Made by a program: the position numbers and the translations under genes
Shown here: piece after piece, positions 8,977-17,391 of the stretch
Layout of the letters: every line of letters begins with the position of its first letter
How positions within the stretch are numbered: the first letter of the stretch is position 1
Notes under the pieces: model-generated
What the model saw: only the letters and a program-made list of their open reading frames with translations
The model's database searches: none
Told to the model about the DNA's origin: nothing
From: Sulfurospirillum barnesii SES-3
GTDB taxonomy: Bacteria > Campylobacterota > Campylobacteria > Campylobacterales > Sulfurospirillaceae
Assembly: GCF_000265295.1 (NCBI RefSeq)
Contig: NC_018002.1
Coordinates: 868,001 to 932,000, forward strand
Direction: 5' to 3'
Length of the DNA: 64,000 nucleotides

Positions 8977-9614
8977 AGATATTACTTTTAGAAGATAATG
9001 TTAGTTTGGCAGAGATTATTCAAGAGATGCTAGAAGAAAAAGGGTATAAAATTGATTGGTTTGAAGAGGGTGAGGAGGCTTTGTTTCACAGTGCCAATGG
9101 GTATGACTGTTTTATTTTAGATATCAATGTTCCCAATGTGAATGGGCTAGAATTGCTCAAAGAGATACGCTCACGGGAGAAAAAGACGCCTGCTATTATT
9201 ATCAGTGCAAACATTGAACTTGAAACGATTCAAAAAGCGTACGGCATGGGGTGCAATGATTTTTTAAAGAAACCTTTTTACATGTACGAATTGGAGCGTA
9301 AAATAGAACTTTTGTGTTCTGGTTTGGAACTTATGTTATTAGCCGATGGATTTTCTTATGAATTACAAGAGGAACTTTTGTATGACGCAAAGAAAAATGT
9401 TGTGAAATTAACACCCAAAGAGTCTCGTTTTATGAGGCTTTTAGCCAAAACTCCCAATAAACTTGTCACAATAGATGCGATTGAGCAGTACGTATGGGAA
9501 GGAGATGAGGTAAGCCTTTCGGGTATTCGTTCATTGGTGAAGCGCTTGCGTACAAAACTTTCCGAAAAGAGCATTGAAACACAATCCTATGGGTATGCAT
9601 TGCTAACACTTTAG
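8973..9614 (+). CDS. OmpR-family response regulator
   Basis: Receiver domain (about residues 1-115) with an acidic pocket near residues 7-8 (LLLEDN), the phosphorylatable Asp50 in FILDINVPN, and a lysine in FLKKPF near residue 101; then a winged-helix DNA-binding domain (LTPKESRFMRLLAKTP to the end). The start is decided by the ribosome binding site: GGAGGG at 8961-8966 abuts an in-frame ATG at 8967 but is well spaced from the GTG at 8973, which also gives the usual family start. The GTG overlaps the kinase stop (GTGA), so the pair is translationally coupled. It is the obvious candidate to bind the tandem repeats upstream of dmsA. Confidence 0.9.
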   Translation: MKILLLEDNVSLAEIIQEMLEEKGYKIDWFEEGEEALFHSANGYDCFILDINVPNVNGLELLKEIRSREKKTPAIIISANIELETIQKAYGMGCNDFLKKPFYMYELERKIELLCSGLELMLLADGFSYELQEELLYDAKKNVVKLTPKESRFMRLLAKTPNKLVTIDAIEQYVWEGDEVSLSGIRSLVKRLRTKLSEKSIETQSYGYALLTL

Positions 9615-9620
9615 TTTTTT

Positions 9621-9643
9621 ATCTTTTACATGTAAAGATTTTT
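9621..9643 (+). terminator. Palindrome-based terminator after the response regulator
   Basis: A TTTACATGTAAA copy (9625-9636) sits in a slightly longer near-perfect stem (ATCTTT...AAAGAT) followed by five T residues (9639-9643), directly after the stop codon at 9614. This is the clearest case of the repeat acting as an intrinsic terminator. Confidence 0.6.
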
Positions 9644-9700
9644 AGCTCTCTTTGGATACCATAATGCTCTTATATTATCAATGAGGTCAACGTATTTACA

Positions 9701-10045
9701 ATGAGGTATCTTCTTATAGGCTCTTTGCTTTTTTTTCTCTCTTGGACACATCTTTTGGGTGAAGATTTTATTAGTAAAATGGAGTATGCCAAAATGCTCT
9801 ATTCTAACCCACGAGGTATTGGATGTAACAAGTGTCATGGCGAAAAAGGTGAGGGCAGTATTATTGCTGAGTACATGCATAAAAATAAAAAAGTAAGACT
9901 CGAAGCCCCTACTATCACCAACCTTTCCAAAGAGCGTTTTTTTCATGCCCTAACCACACAGCACAAGGTGATGCCAACGTATTTTTTAACATGGCAAGAG
10001 ATTGATAGCTTGTATTATTACGTTTCTAGTGAAGTGAAAAAGTAG
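9701..10045 (+). CDS. Small periplasmic cytochrome c
   Basis: Protein of 114 residues with an N-terminal signal peptide (about residues 1-19, rich in Leu and Phe) and a single haem-c site, CNKCH, near residue 44. A methionine in KVMPTYFLTWQEIDSLYYYV toward the C-terminus is in the place of the usual axial ligand, so it is a class-I type mono-haem carrier. The ribosome binding site is weak (GAGGT, 12 bases upstream). It lies between the dms two-component genes and hemL on the same strand but is separated from the former by a terminator. Its partner is unknown; a role in shuttling electrons to a periplasmic reductase or oxidase is only a guess. Confidence 0.82.
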   Translation: MRYLLIGSLLFFLSWTHLLGEDFISKMEYAKMLYSNPRGIGCNKCHGEKGEGSIIAEYMHKNKKVRLEAPTITNLSKERFFHALTTQHKVMPTYFLTWQEIDSLYYYVSSEVKK

Positions 10046-10093
10046 TTTATTTAGAAACATTGAGTAAAATTTCAAAAAAATTGAGGATAGAAA

Positions 10094-11380
10094 ATGCAGT
10101 ATGACAAAAGTATAAAAGCCTACGAAAAAGCACGAAATGTCATTCCAGGAGGCGTTGATTCACCTGTCCGTGCGTTTAAAAGCGTGGGTGGAACGCCTTT
10201 GTTTATTAAAAAAGGTAAAGGTGCGTATCTGGTCGATGTCGATGGCAATGCGTATGTGGATTTTGTGCAAAGTTGGGGACCTCTTATCTTTGGGCATACC
10301 AACAAAGTGATTGAAAAAGCAGTGATTAAAGCGGTTAAAAAGGGTCTTAGTTTTGGTGCACCTACCAAATCTGAAACGAAATTAGCAGGTATCATTTGTG
10401 GCTTGTATGCATGCATCGATAAAGTACGTTTTGTTAGCAGTGGAACCGAAGCGGTGATGAGTGCGATTCGTCTTGCGCGAGGCTTTACATGTAAAGATGA
10501 TATTGTAAAATTTGAGGGATGCTATCATGGGCATAGTGACTCTTTACTGGTTCAAGCAGGCAGTGGTGCGGTGACGTTTGGAAACCCAAGTTCTCCAGGG
10601 GTTCCCTCGGATGTGACCAAGCATACTCTCCTTGCAAAATACAATGATATTGAGAGTGTCAAAAAATGTTTTGAAAGTTCTTCCAATATTGCGTGTGTCA
10701 TCATTGAGCCTATTGCTGGAAATATGGGTTTTGTTCCAGCAGACGCTGCCTTTTTGGAAGAACTACGTAGCGTGTGTGATGAACACGGTGCGCTTTTGAT
10801 TTTTGATGAAGTCATGAGTGGCTTTAGAGCTTCTTTAAAAGGTGCACAAGGGGTCTATAAAACCGTTCCTGATTTGGTCACGTTTGGTAAGGTGATTGGT
10901 GGGGGTATGCCTGTGGGTGCCTTTGGTGGACGTGTTGAAATTATGGATAAACTCTCTCCTGATGGTCCTGTGTATCAAGCAGGAACGCTGAGTGGAAACC
11001 CTGTCGCAATGGCAGCGGGGCTTGCTTCTTTAGAACAAATTTTAGAGGATGAAGAGTTATACGTAAGGTTAGAGAAAAAAGCGAAACGATTGGTTAAGGG
11101 TTTGAGTGAAGAAGCCCAAAAAGCAGGCATTGCACTTCAAGTGGACTCCATTGGTTCGATGTTTGGCTTTTTCTTTAATGATGCGCCTGTGAAAAATTTT
11201 GAGGATGCCTTAAGATCTGACACCAAACGCTTTGCAGCCTTTCACCAAGGAATGCTTCAAGAAGGGTTTTACTTTGCATGTTCACAGTTTGAGACAGGTT
11301 TTATTTGTGATGCTATGGACGATGAAATGATCGATGAATGCCTTGAAGCAGCTGCTAAAGTCTTTAAAGAGATGGCATGA
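10094..11380 (+). CDS. hemL: Glutamate-1-semialdehyde 2,1-aminomutase
   Basis: PLP-dependent cytosolic enzyme converting glutamate-1-semialdehyde to 5-aminolevulinate, the committed precursor of haem in the C5 pathway. The sequence starts [26 protein letters not shown], a hallmark of HemL, has the cofactor lysine Lys266 in [12 protein letters not shown], and the family length (428 residues). A GAGGA ribosome binding site precedes the ATG. A TTTACATGTAAA copy (10484-10495) is embedded in frame and encodes FTCK near residue 132. The stop overlaps the start of the AtpZ-like gene by four bases (ATGA), beginning a run of tightly packed genes through recG. Confidence 0.97.
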   Translation: MQYDKSIKAYEKARNVIPGGVDSPVRAFKSVGGTPLFIKKGKGAYLVDVDGNAYVDFVQSWGPLIFGHTNKVIEKAVIKAVKKGLSFGAPTKSETKLAGIICGLYACIDKVRFVSSGTEAVMSAIRLARGFTCKDDIVKFEGCYHGHSDSLLVQAGSGAVTFGNPSSPGVPSDVTKHTLLAKYNDIESVKKCFESSSNIACVIIEPIAGNMGFVPADAAFLEELRSVCDEHGALLIFDEVMSGFRASLKGAQGVYKTVPDLVTFGKVIGGGMPVGAFGGRVEIMDKLSPDGPVYQAGTLSGNPVAMAAGLASLEQILEDEELYVRLEKKAKRLVKGLSEEAQKAGIALQVDSIGSMFGFFFNDAPVKNFEDALRSDTKRFAAFHQGMLQEGFYFACSQFETGFICDAMDDEMIDECLEAAAKVFKEMA

Positions 11381-11670
11381 GTGAAAAACCAAAATACGGT
11401 AAATTAATCGAAGGAGCAGATAATCTCTCCTTAGGTGTTTCTATGGTCGTTGCCATTTTAATGGGGATTGGCTTAGGATGGTTAATGCGTGATTGGTTTG
11501 GGTATGAATGGCTCTTTTGGCTAGGCGTTTTTTGGGGTGTGGGTGGTGCGATTTTAAACATCTACAAAGCGTATAAAAAAAATGTCCAATCTTTTGATGA
11601 ATTAAAAGAGGATGTGCGTTATAAAAAATACCAAAAGCAAACAAAGAATGATGAAACAAACCGCCCTTAA
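11377..11670 (+). CDS. AtpZ/AtpI-family small membrane protein
   Basis: Protein of 97 residues with two membrane helices: [21 protein letters not shown] (about 18-38) and [19 protein letters not shown] (about 47-66), followed by a basic tail. The Gly-rich first helix, the [11 protein letters not shown] turn and the second helix match the AtpI/AtpZ family, assembly or ion-supply factors of F-type ATP synthase. No atp genes are nearby, so a direct role in ATP synthase assembly rests on the family alone. It overlaps hemL by 4 bases, and the following membrane-protein gene starts inside it. Confidence 0.75.
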   Translation: MSEKPKYGKLIEGADNLSLGVSMVVAILMGIGLGWLMRDWFGYEWLFWLGVFWGVGGAILNIYKAYKKNVQSFDELKEDVRYKKYQKQTKNDETNRP

Positions 11671-12166
11671 GCTTTTACGTGTTTATCTTTTAGGAGATGT
11701 TGGGGTTGTCGTGCTTTCCCTTTTTATGGGAGGAGATTGGTTACTCAATAGCCAATTAGCCTTTGTGTGTTCGCTCATCATTACTTTTGCCTCCTTTTAT
11801 TCGTATCAAAAAATGGTTCAAAATTCTCTTGATACAGGGGATATTCCAAAAGATAGGTTTGAGCATTTGTATCACGAAGAAGATGACGATAGGGACGATG
11901 AAGAGGATGAACAAAGTCCAGAAGAGCACACAAAAGCCCCATCGAATATCAAGATAAGTTTTAAAAATTTTGCACGCAGCTATAAGAGTGCCTTTTCGCT
12001 TTATCGTATGATGGGGTATGGTTTTTTATTTTTAGTGGTTCTTTTTTTAATACGCCATAACGCTTTAGACGCCATTGCCTTTTTTACAGGGCTGAGTCTG
12101 GTTCCTCTAAGTAGTTTTATGGGTGCAGTAATGGGGAAAAAGGGTGAAAATGAAACGAATAAGTAA
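11648..12166 (+). CDS. Membrane protein of unknown function with acidic loop
   Basis: I do not recognise a named family. The protein of about 172 residues has four predicted membrane helices: two near the N-terminus (LLRVYLLGDVGVVVLSLF; LAFVCSLIITFASFYSY) and two near the C-terminus (MGYGFLFLVVLFLI; AIAFFTGLSLVPLSSFMGAV). Between them is a long, strongly acidic soluble stretch (about residues 67-95, many Asp and Glu). The start is one of two adjacent ATG codons at 11648/11651, inside the 3' end of the AtpZ-like gene. Its position after an AtpZ-like gene makes an ATP-synthase subunit-I-like accessory role conceivable, but that is inference. Confidence 0.7.
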   Translation: MMKQTALKLLRVYLLGDVGVVVLSLFMGGDWLLNSQLAFVCSLIITFASFYSYQKMVQNSLDTGDIPKDRFEHLYHEEDDDRDDEEDEQSPEEHTKAPSNIKISFKNFARSYKSAFSLYRMMGYGFLFLVVLFLIRHNALDAIAFFTGLSLVPLSSFMGAVMGKKGENETNK

Positions 12167-13202
12167 TGAAGAAGCATTGCATCTCATTCGTGAGGTGGAT
12201 TTGAATACTTTAGGGAAAATGGCGTATGAGCGTAAGATGGAACTTCATCCTGAAAACATTACGACGTTTGTGGTGGATAGAAACATTAACTACACCAATG
12301 TGTGTTGGGTGGATTGTAAATTTTGTGCCTTTTACCGTCATGCAAACGATGAAAACGAGGCATATGTGCTCTCTTACGAAGAGATTGGTGCGAAAATAGA
12401 AGAACTTTTGGCGATTGGTGGAACGCAAATTTTATTTCAAGGTGGAGTGCATCCTAAGCTAAAAATTGAGTGGTATGAGGATTTGGTGGCGTGGATTAGT
12501 ACCAATTATCCTACGGTTACGATTCATGGCTTTTCTTCTATTGAGATTGACTACATTGCTAAAATTTCTAAAATCAGTTATAAAGAAGTTCTCGTGCGCC
12601 TTCAAAAAAAAGGACTCTTTAGCATTCCTGGTGCAGGCGCTGAGATACTAAGCGATAGGGTGCGAGATATTATTGCGCCTAAAAAATTGAGCAGTCAAGC
12701 ATGGCTTGATGTGCATAAAGCCGCACATCAAATCGGGATGAAATCCACCGCTACCATGATGTTTGGAACCGTGGAGAGTGATGAAGAAATTGTAGCGCAT
12801 TGGGAAAAAATTCGTACTCTTCAAGACGAGACAGAGGGCTTTCGGGCGTTTATTATGTGGAGTTTTCAAAGTGCCTTTACAAAGCTTAAAGAAGAGCACC
12901 CTGAGATTAAAAAACAATCCGCCAATCGCTACTTAAGGCTTTTAGCGGTGAGCCGTTTGTACTTAGATAACTTTAAAAACATTCAAAGTTCATGGGTGAC
13001 ACAAGGCAGTTACATTGGGCAGTTAGCCCTACTGTTTGGTGCCAATGATTTGGGCAGTACGATGATGGAAGAAAATGTGGTAAAAGCTGCAGGTGCAGCC
13101 AATTCAATGAATCAAGCGGAGATGATTACGCTCATCAAGGATATAGGTTCTCTTCCTGCCAAAAGAGATACTGCCTACACCATTTTGGAGAGGTTCGCAT
13201 GA
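12150..13202 (+). CDS. mqnC: Dehypoxanthine futalosine cyclase
   Basis: Radical-SAM enzyme of the futalosine route to menaquinone, cyclising dehypoxanthine futalosine. The cluster motif CWVDCKFCAF (CxxxCxxC) lies near residue 50, followed by the Gly-rich SAM region GGTQILFQGGVHP, then TIHGFSSIEIDY and PGAGAEILSDRVR, all typical of MqnC rather than MqnE. The length is 350 residues. I prefer the ATG at 12150 to an in-frame GTG at 12144 because GGG at 12142-12144 is then correctly spaced. It overlaps the preceding membrane gene by 17 bases and the M16-like gene by 4. Menaquinone is the expected quinone for the Dms system. Confidence 0.95.
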   Translation: MKRISNEEALHLIREVDLNTLGKMAYERKMELHPENITTFVVDRNINYTNVCWVDCKFCAFYRHANDENEAYVLSYEEIGAKIEELLAIGGTQILFQGGVHPKLKIEWYEDLVAWISTNYPTVTIHGFSSIEIDYIAKISKISYKEVLVRLQKKGLFSIPGAGAEILSDRVRDIIAPKKLSSQAWLDVHKAAHQIGMKSTATMMFGTVESDEEIVAHWEKIRTLQDETEGFRAFIMWSFQSAFTKLKEEHPEIKKQSANRYLRLLAVSRLYLDNFKNIQSSWVTQGSYIGQLALLFGANDLGSTMMEENVVKAAGAANSMNQAEMITLIKDIGSLPAKRDTAYTILERFA

Positions 13203-14497
13203 AACATTTATGGTTAGTGATAATGATTTTTTTACAAGGAGTAGGTGTGGCACAAGAAGTAAGTCAAATAAATGTGAGGGGTGTGAATATCCCTGTGGTG
13301 TTTGAAAAAGAGAGCTCCTTACCTTTGGTTTCAGTACAATTGGTCGTGAAAAATGCCGGCAGTATGGAAGATGGCAGCAACGCTGGTATTGCAAAGTTTA
13401 CAGCAGGCATGTTGGGCGAGGGAACCAAAGAGATGGGCGCAACTGCTTTTGCAGAAGCGTTGGAGTTTCGAGCTATTTCCTTAGGAGCGCATGCGGGTGT
13501 TGAAACGCTTGTTTTTGAAGTCTCAGCCTTAAAAGAGCAATTTTCTTATGGTGTTGAGATGCTGCATAAATTAATGAAAAGCCCCAATTTTTCAAAAGAG
13601 AGTTTTGAAAAAATCAAGCGTCTGACCCTAGGAATGCTCTCAAGCAAAGAGAGCGATTTTGATTACATCGCAAACCTCAATCTTCAAAAGCTTATTTTTG
13701 AAAACACCCCTTTTGCACACGCTTACAGCGGTGATGCAAAAAGCATTAAAGCCTTAAAACTCAAAGATGTGGAGCATTTTTACAAAGAGCGTTTGAATTT
13801 GGAAAACTTGATTATTGTTGCAGGGGGCGATATTGAGCTTGAGGAGTTAAAAAAACTTTTGATGCCATTGCTTTTAGACATGAGCCATGGAAAAGTTAAA
13901 AACCTACCGTATTTTGATGCCAATAAAAATGCAAAAGAGCTTATCATTGATAAAGAGAGCGAACAAGCCTATATCTATTTTGGAGCACCTTTTTATATGA
14001 AAAGTGGCGATGTTGAGGCGTATAAAGCCAAAGTGGCAAGTTTTATTTTAGGAGAGAGCGGTTTTGGAAGCCGTTTGATGGAAGAGATTCGTGTGAAGAG
14101 GGGACTGGCGTATTCTAGTTACAGCAGAACGTCCATTGGAAAATCGCACAGCAGTTTTACAGGGCATCTTCAAACTAAAAATGAGAATTTAGACGAAGCA
14201 AAAAAAATTGTAGCCGCTGAAATTAAGCGTTTCGTGGAAGAGGGCGTGAGTGCTGAAGAGTTAGCCCAAGCCAAACGCTTTTTATTAGGTAGCGAGCCTT
14301 TGCGTAATGAAACACTCTCCCAAAGACTCTCTCGTGCCTTTTTTGAGTATTACAATGGGTATGAGCTAGGACATTCTAAAAAACAGCTTGAGAAAATTGA
14401 AGCGCTAAGCCTTGAAGAACTCAATCAATTTATTAAAAAACACGACGAAATCACCGCTCTTAGCTTTTCCATAGTGACAAAGCGTGATAAAAAGTGA
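13199..14497 (+). CDS. M16-family peptidase homologue lacking the zinc motif
   Basis: Secreted or periplasmic protein of 432 residues with a signal peptide (about 1-18). It has the two-lobed M16 (pitrilysin/PqqL-type) layout, including GVEMLHKLMKSPNF, YSGDAKSIKALKLKDVEHFYKERL and the C-lobe motif RGLAYSSYSRTS. However, the place where active subunits carry HxxEH reads GIAKFTAGMLGEGT, with no His or Glu zinc ligands. In established M16B systems such subunits pair with an active partner; I see none in this window. It may be a structural or binding subunit. It overlaps mqnC by 4 bases and recG by 14 bases. Confidence 0.85.
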   Translation: MKHLWLVIMIFLQGVGVAQEVSQINVRGVNIPVVFEKESSLPLVSVQLVVKNAGSMEDGSNAGIAKFTAGMLGEGTKEMGATAFAEALEFRAISLGAHAGVETLVFEVSALKEQFSYGVEMLHKLMKSPNFSKESFEKIKRLTLGMLSSKESDFDYIANLNLQKLIFENTPFAHAYSGDAKSIKALKLKDVEHFYKERLNLENLIIVAGGDIELEELKKLLMPLLLDMSHGKVKNLPYFDANKNAKELIIDKESEQAYIYFGAPFYMKSGDVEAYKAKVASFILGESGFGSRLMEEIRVKRGLAYSSYSRTSIGKSHSSFTGHLQTKNENLDEAKKIVAAEIKRFVEEGVSAEELAQAKRFLLGSEPLRNETLSQRLSRAFFEYYNGYELGHSKKQLEKIEALSLEELNQFIKKHDEITALSFSIVTKRDKK

Positions 14498-16304
14498 AGG
14501 TGACACGGTAGAAGCGGAGCGTTTAAACAAGCTAGGGGTTGAAACCCTGCTTGATTTAGCGCTGCTTTTGCCCCATTCGTATGACAATACCTACCTTTCC
14601 TCTGTGCCGCTTTTGGAGCAGAATAATACCTTACATGTAACGATACTTTCCATCAAACAAAGCCCCAAAGTGTTGCAGATGCTTCTTTTTTGCGAGGCAT
14701 GGAATATGCAATTTGATGGGGTGATTTTTGCGCCAAAACCCTATCAAAAAGCGCTTTTTAAACAAGGTGTTGAAGCTTATATAAGCGGAAAAATAAGCTA
14801 TAAAAATGGGCGTTTACAGATGCTCCAACCCCGCAATATTACACAGATTAACCAACTCATTCCAAAGTACAAAACTCCGCTTCAAAATAAAACCGTTTTA
14901 GAGCTGATGAAACGCCATCTAAGCCTTGAATCTCTCTTAAACGAGGGCTTACATGTAAACGAAGCGAAGAGTCTTTTAAGCTTGCATTTTCCTACTCCAA
15001 AAGAGGTGAGTTCCTTTGAAAAAGAGGGATATTCACCTCAGATACAAAAGTGTTTAAAATTTGCAGAGATTTACAATTACCTCAAAAAACTCTCACGCAA
15101 AAAAGTGAGCTTTCCTTCGTGTGCGAAGCTTGATGGTGATGAAACGCCTTTTATCGCCTCGCTTCCTTTTTCTCTTACCCAAGACCAGCAAAAAGTTATT
15201 GGTGAAATTAAACATGATTTTTTGGGTGAAAATGCCACAAAACGTGTGGTGATGGGCGATGTTGGATGCGGAAAAACCATGGTGATTTTAAGTTCTGTGA
15301 TGATGGCATACCCTAAAAAAGCAGTGCTTATGGCTCCTACAACGGTTTTAGCACGTCAGCTTTTTGAAGAAGCGCAGAAATTTTTGCCTTTACATGTAAA
15401 GACGATTTTAGTGACGCAAGAAACAGATGTTAAAGAAGATTTGGAGGCGTTTGATTTTATGATTGGAACTCATGCTTTGTTGTATAAAGAGCTTCCTCAA
15501 TGTGCACTTGTGATGGTGGATGAACAGCACCGTTTTGGCACCAAACAACGCTCATTGCTTGCAACATTGGTCTCTAAAAAAGCATGGCATCCGCATTATA
15601 TTCAGTTCTCAGCCACACCGATTCCTAGGACACTCAGCATGATTCAATCGTCATTGGTTGATTTTTCCTTTATTAAAATGCTTCCTTTTCCAAAAGACAT
15701 TACCACAACAGTAATTGCTAAGCAGGATTTTAAAGCGCTGATTGGGCATATACAAGATGAAATTGCAAAAAAGCATCAGTGCATTATTGTCTACCCGTTG
15801 GTAGAGGAGAGTGAGGTCATCAACTACCAATCCATCGAAGAGGGACGTGGTTTTTGGGAAAAGCATTTTGAGGGTGTTTATGTCACGTACGGTAAAGATA
15901 AAAACAAAGAGGCAATTTTAGATACTTTCAAAGAAAAAGGCAATCTGCTGATTTCTACCACGGTGGTGGAGGTGGGCATTTCACTGCCAAGACTTTCTAC
16001 GATTGTGATTGTGGGGGCTGAGCGTCTAGGGCTTGCGAGTTTGCATCAACTCAGAGGAAGGGTCAGCCGTAATGGACTGAAGGGTTATTGTTATCTTTAC
16101 ACGAATCTTGCCAAAAGTGAGCGTTTAGAGAAGTTTTCTCAAACATTGGATGGTTTTGAAATTGCAGAGCTTGATTTGGAGTATCGTCAAGGCGGAGATG
16201 TGGTAGGTGGTGTGATTCAAAGTGGTAAAAAATTGGTCTGGTTTGATATAAGCAGCGATGAAGCAATATTAAAAGAGGCAAAAAGCAGGGTTGAGGGAAC
16301 ATAA
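14484..16304 (+). CDS. recG: ATP-dependent DNA helicase RecG
   Basis: Branch-migration helicase acting on stalled replication forks and Holliday junctions. Superfamily-2 motifs are clear: Walker A GDVGCGKT near residue 259, motif Ia APTTVLARQLFEEA, DEQH box near residue 346, FSATPIPRTL, TTVVEVGISLP and QLRGRVSRNG. The length (606) is typical of the shorter epsilonproteobacterial enzymes. The start is GTG at 14484, inside the previous gene. Three copies of the TTACATGTAA palindrome (14631, 14949, 15389) lie in the gene and always encode Leu-His-Val, an unusual concentration. Confidence 0.95.
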   Translation: MIKSEGDTVEAERLNKLGVETLLDLALLLPHSYDNTYLSSVPLLEQNNTLHVTILSIKQSPKVLQMLLFCEAWNMQFDGVIFAPKPYQKALFKQGVEAYISGKISYKNGRLQMLQPRNITQINQLIPKYKTPLQNKTVLELMKRHLSLESLLNEGLHVNEAKSLLSLHFPTPKEVSSFEKEGYSPQIQKCLKFAEIYNYLKKLSRKKVSFPSCAKLDGDETPFIASLPFSLTQDQQKVIGEIKHDFLGENATKRVVMGDVGCGKTMVILSSVMMAYPKKAVLMAPTTVLARQLFEEAQKFLPLHVKTILVTQETDVKEDLEAFDFMIGTHALLYKELPQCALVMVDEQHRFGTKQRSLLATLVSKKAWHPHYIQFSATPIPRTLSMIQSSLVDFSFIKMLPFPKDITTTVIAKQDFKALIGHIQDEIAKKHQCIIVYPLVEESEVINYQSIEEGRGFWEKHFEGVYVTYGKDKNKEAILDTFKEKGNLLISTTVVEVGISLPRLSTIVIVGAERLGLASLHQLRGRVSRNGLKGYCYLYTNLAKSERLEKFSQTLDGFEIAELDLEYRQGGDVVGGVIQSGKKLVWFDISSDEAILKEAKSRVEGT

Positions 16305-16314
16305 AGTTCCCTCA
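16292..16314. terminator. Bidirectional hairpin between recG and hpf
   Basis: A 9-bp perfect stem (TGAGGGAAC at 16292-16300 and GTTCCCTCA at 16306-16314) with loop ATAAA that contains the recG stop codon. It lies between convergent recG and hpf. There is no strong T-run, so termination may be modest. Confidence 0.6.
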
Positions 16315-16324
16315 CGACACGTTC

Positions 16325-16840
16325 CTAATAGAGACCAAAACGTCCGTCTGTTTTTTTATACATGACTCTAAATTTGTCTTCCATGTCATGGAAAACGATA
16401 AATTGTTTATCAGATTCTTTAAGTTCATTCATAGCATCTTCCACTTCCATGGGTTTGAAGTAATCAGGACGCATTGGAACGATTTCATCATCACTTCCCT
16501 CACTGTTTTCAACCACTTCAAGTGTTTCTTCCACTTTTTTCTGACTGTTAAGTTTGTCGTGGTGACGACGGAGGACTTTTTTCGCTCTCTCAATCGCTAA
16601 ATCAACCGCAGCATAGACATCTTTGTCTTTTTGTTGGATCACAACGGTATTTTTATGCGCCATGTTAATAGCAAATTCAACACTAAAGCCTTTTTTGCCA
16701 TTTTTTTCATCTGCTGAGACCACCGTTCGCACAGAGATAATATCCAAATTGTATTTGCCAAGAGCATTAATCGCTCCATCAATATAAGCCTTAATGGGCT
16801 CAGTCAAATCAAATTGTTTACCTACGATACTCGTGTTCAT
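16325..16840 (-). CDS. hpf: Ribosome hibernation promoting factor, long form
   Basis: Protein of 171 residues that silences ribosomes in stationary phase by forming 100S dimers. The N-terminal S30AE domain (about 1-100) runs from MNTSIVGKQFDLTEPIKAYI through the basic ERAKKVLRRHHDKL helix; a linker with acidic residues leads to the C-terminal dimerisation domain (about 118-171, MRPDYFKPMEVEDAMNEL to RVMYKKTDGRFGLY). The two-domain build marks it as the long HPF, which dimerises ribosomes without RMF. AGGAG sits 5 bases before the ATG. A short hairpin and a candidate promoter lie immediately upstream. Confidence 0.95.
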   Translation of the reverse strand: MNTSIVGKQFDLTEPIKAYIDGAINALGKYNLDIISVRTVVSADEKNGKKGFSVEFAINMAHKNTVVIQQKDKDVYAAVDLAIERAKKVLRRHHDKLNSQKKVEETLEVVENSEGSDDEIVPMRPDYFKPMEVEDAMNELKESDKQFIVFHDMEDKFRVMYKKTDGRFGLY

Positions 16841-16857
16841 CTTATCTCCTTTTCCTG

Positions 16858-16889
16858 CCCCTAATTTAGGGGTTGATGGAACAAGTATA
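16858..16889 (-). promoter_or_regulatory. hpf promoter and leader hairpin
   Basis: Leftward TATACT at 16889-16884 suggests a transcript starting near 16877. Its first bases contain a GC-rich hairpin, CCCCTA at 16858-16863 and TAGGGG at 16867-16872 around ATT, lying just before the AGGAG site. It could stabilise the transcript end or modulate translation. Motifs are seen; function is inferred. Confidence 0.45.
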
Positions 16890-16932
16890 ACAAATGAAAC
16901 CTTAAAGCAAAAGAGGCTTGTAACGCCTAAAT

Positions 16933-17391
16933 TTAAGGCTTTTGAATCGTACGACGATGCAACCGAATGGGCTCTGTGGAGATGTCGTTTGCGGTAGAAA
17001 CAATTGTATCAATGATAACGGTGACATTAGAATCCGTAGTCGCAATATCGGTATCACTGAATCTTTGGCAAGGGTTTGGATCATTTGTTAATGGTAACCC
17101 CATACCTAGGTAGTAAATGGAGATATTAATATCAAAAAGTGGGGTATTTGCATTGGGAAATTGTGCATTGATCGTATTTAAACAACCATTGCTTGCATTA
17201 ATTTCATGTCCAGAAATCGCTAGTAGTGCGTATTCAGTAGCACTTTGGACTAACAGTTCGGCTTGTTCTCTCAAATACGTGTCACTTGTTTGCTTTACAC
17301 TCAAAGAAGAAAAAGAGAGTGCCAAAGCACTTAAGGTTGCAATAAGTACTATAAAAACAATAGCAGTAATAAGTGAAAATCCTCTGCGCAT
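16933..17391 (-). CDS. Minor pilin/pseudopilin, PilX/GspK-like
   Basis: Protein of 152 residues with a type IV prepilin leader: MRRG followed by FSLITAIVFIVLIATLSALALSF. The residue at mature position 5 is Thr instead of the usual Glu, a trait known from tip minor pilins such as GspK. After the helix the rest is a small globular domain without a family I recognise. It is the last gene of the four-gene pilin operon, its start overlapping the preceding stop by one base. No prepilin peptidase, ATPase or secretin gene is in this window. Confidence 0.75.
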   Translation of the reverse strand: MRRGFSLITAIVFIVLIATLSALALSFSSLSVKQTSDTYLREQAELLVQSATEYALLAISGHEINASNGCLNTINAQFPNANTPLFDINISIYYLGMGLPLTNDPNPCQRFSDTDIATTDSNVTVIIDTIVSTANDISTEPIRLHRRTIQKP

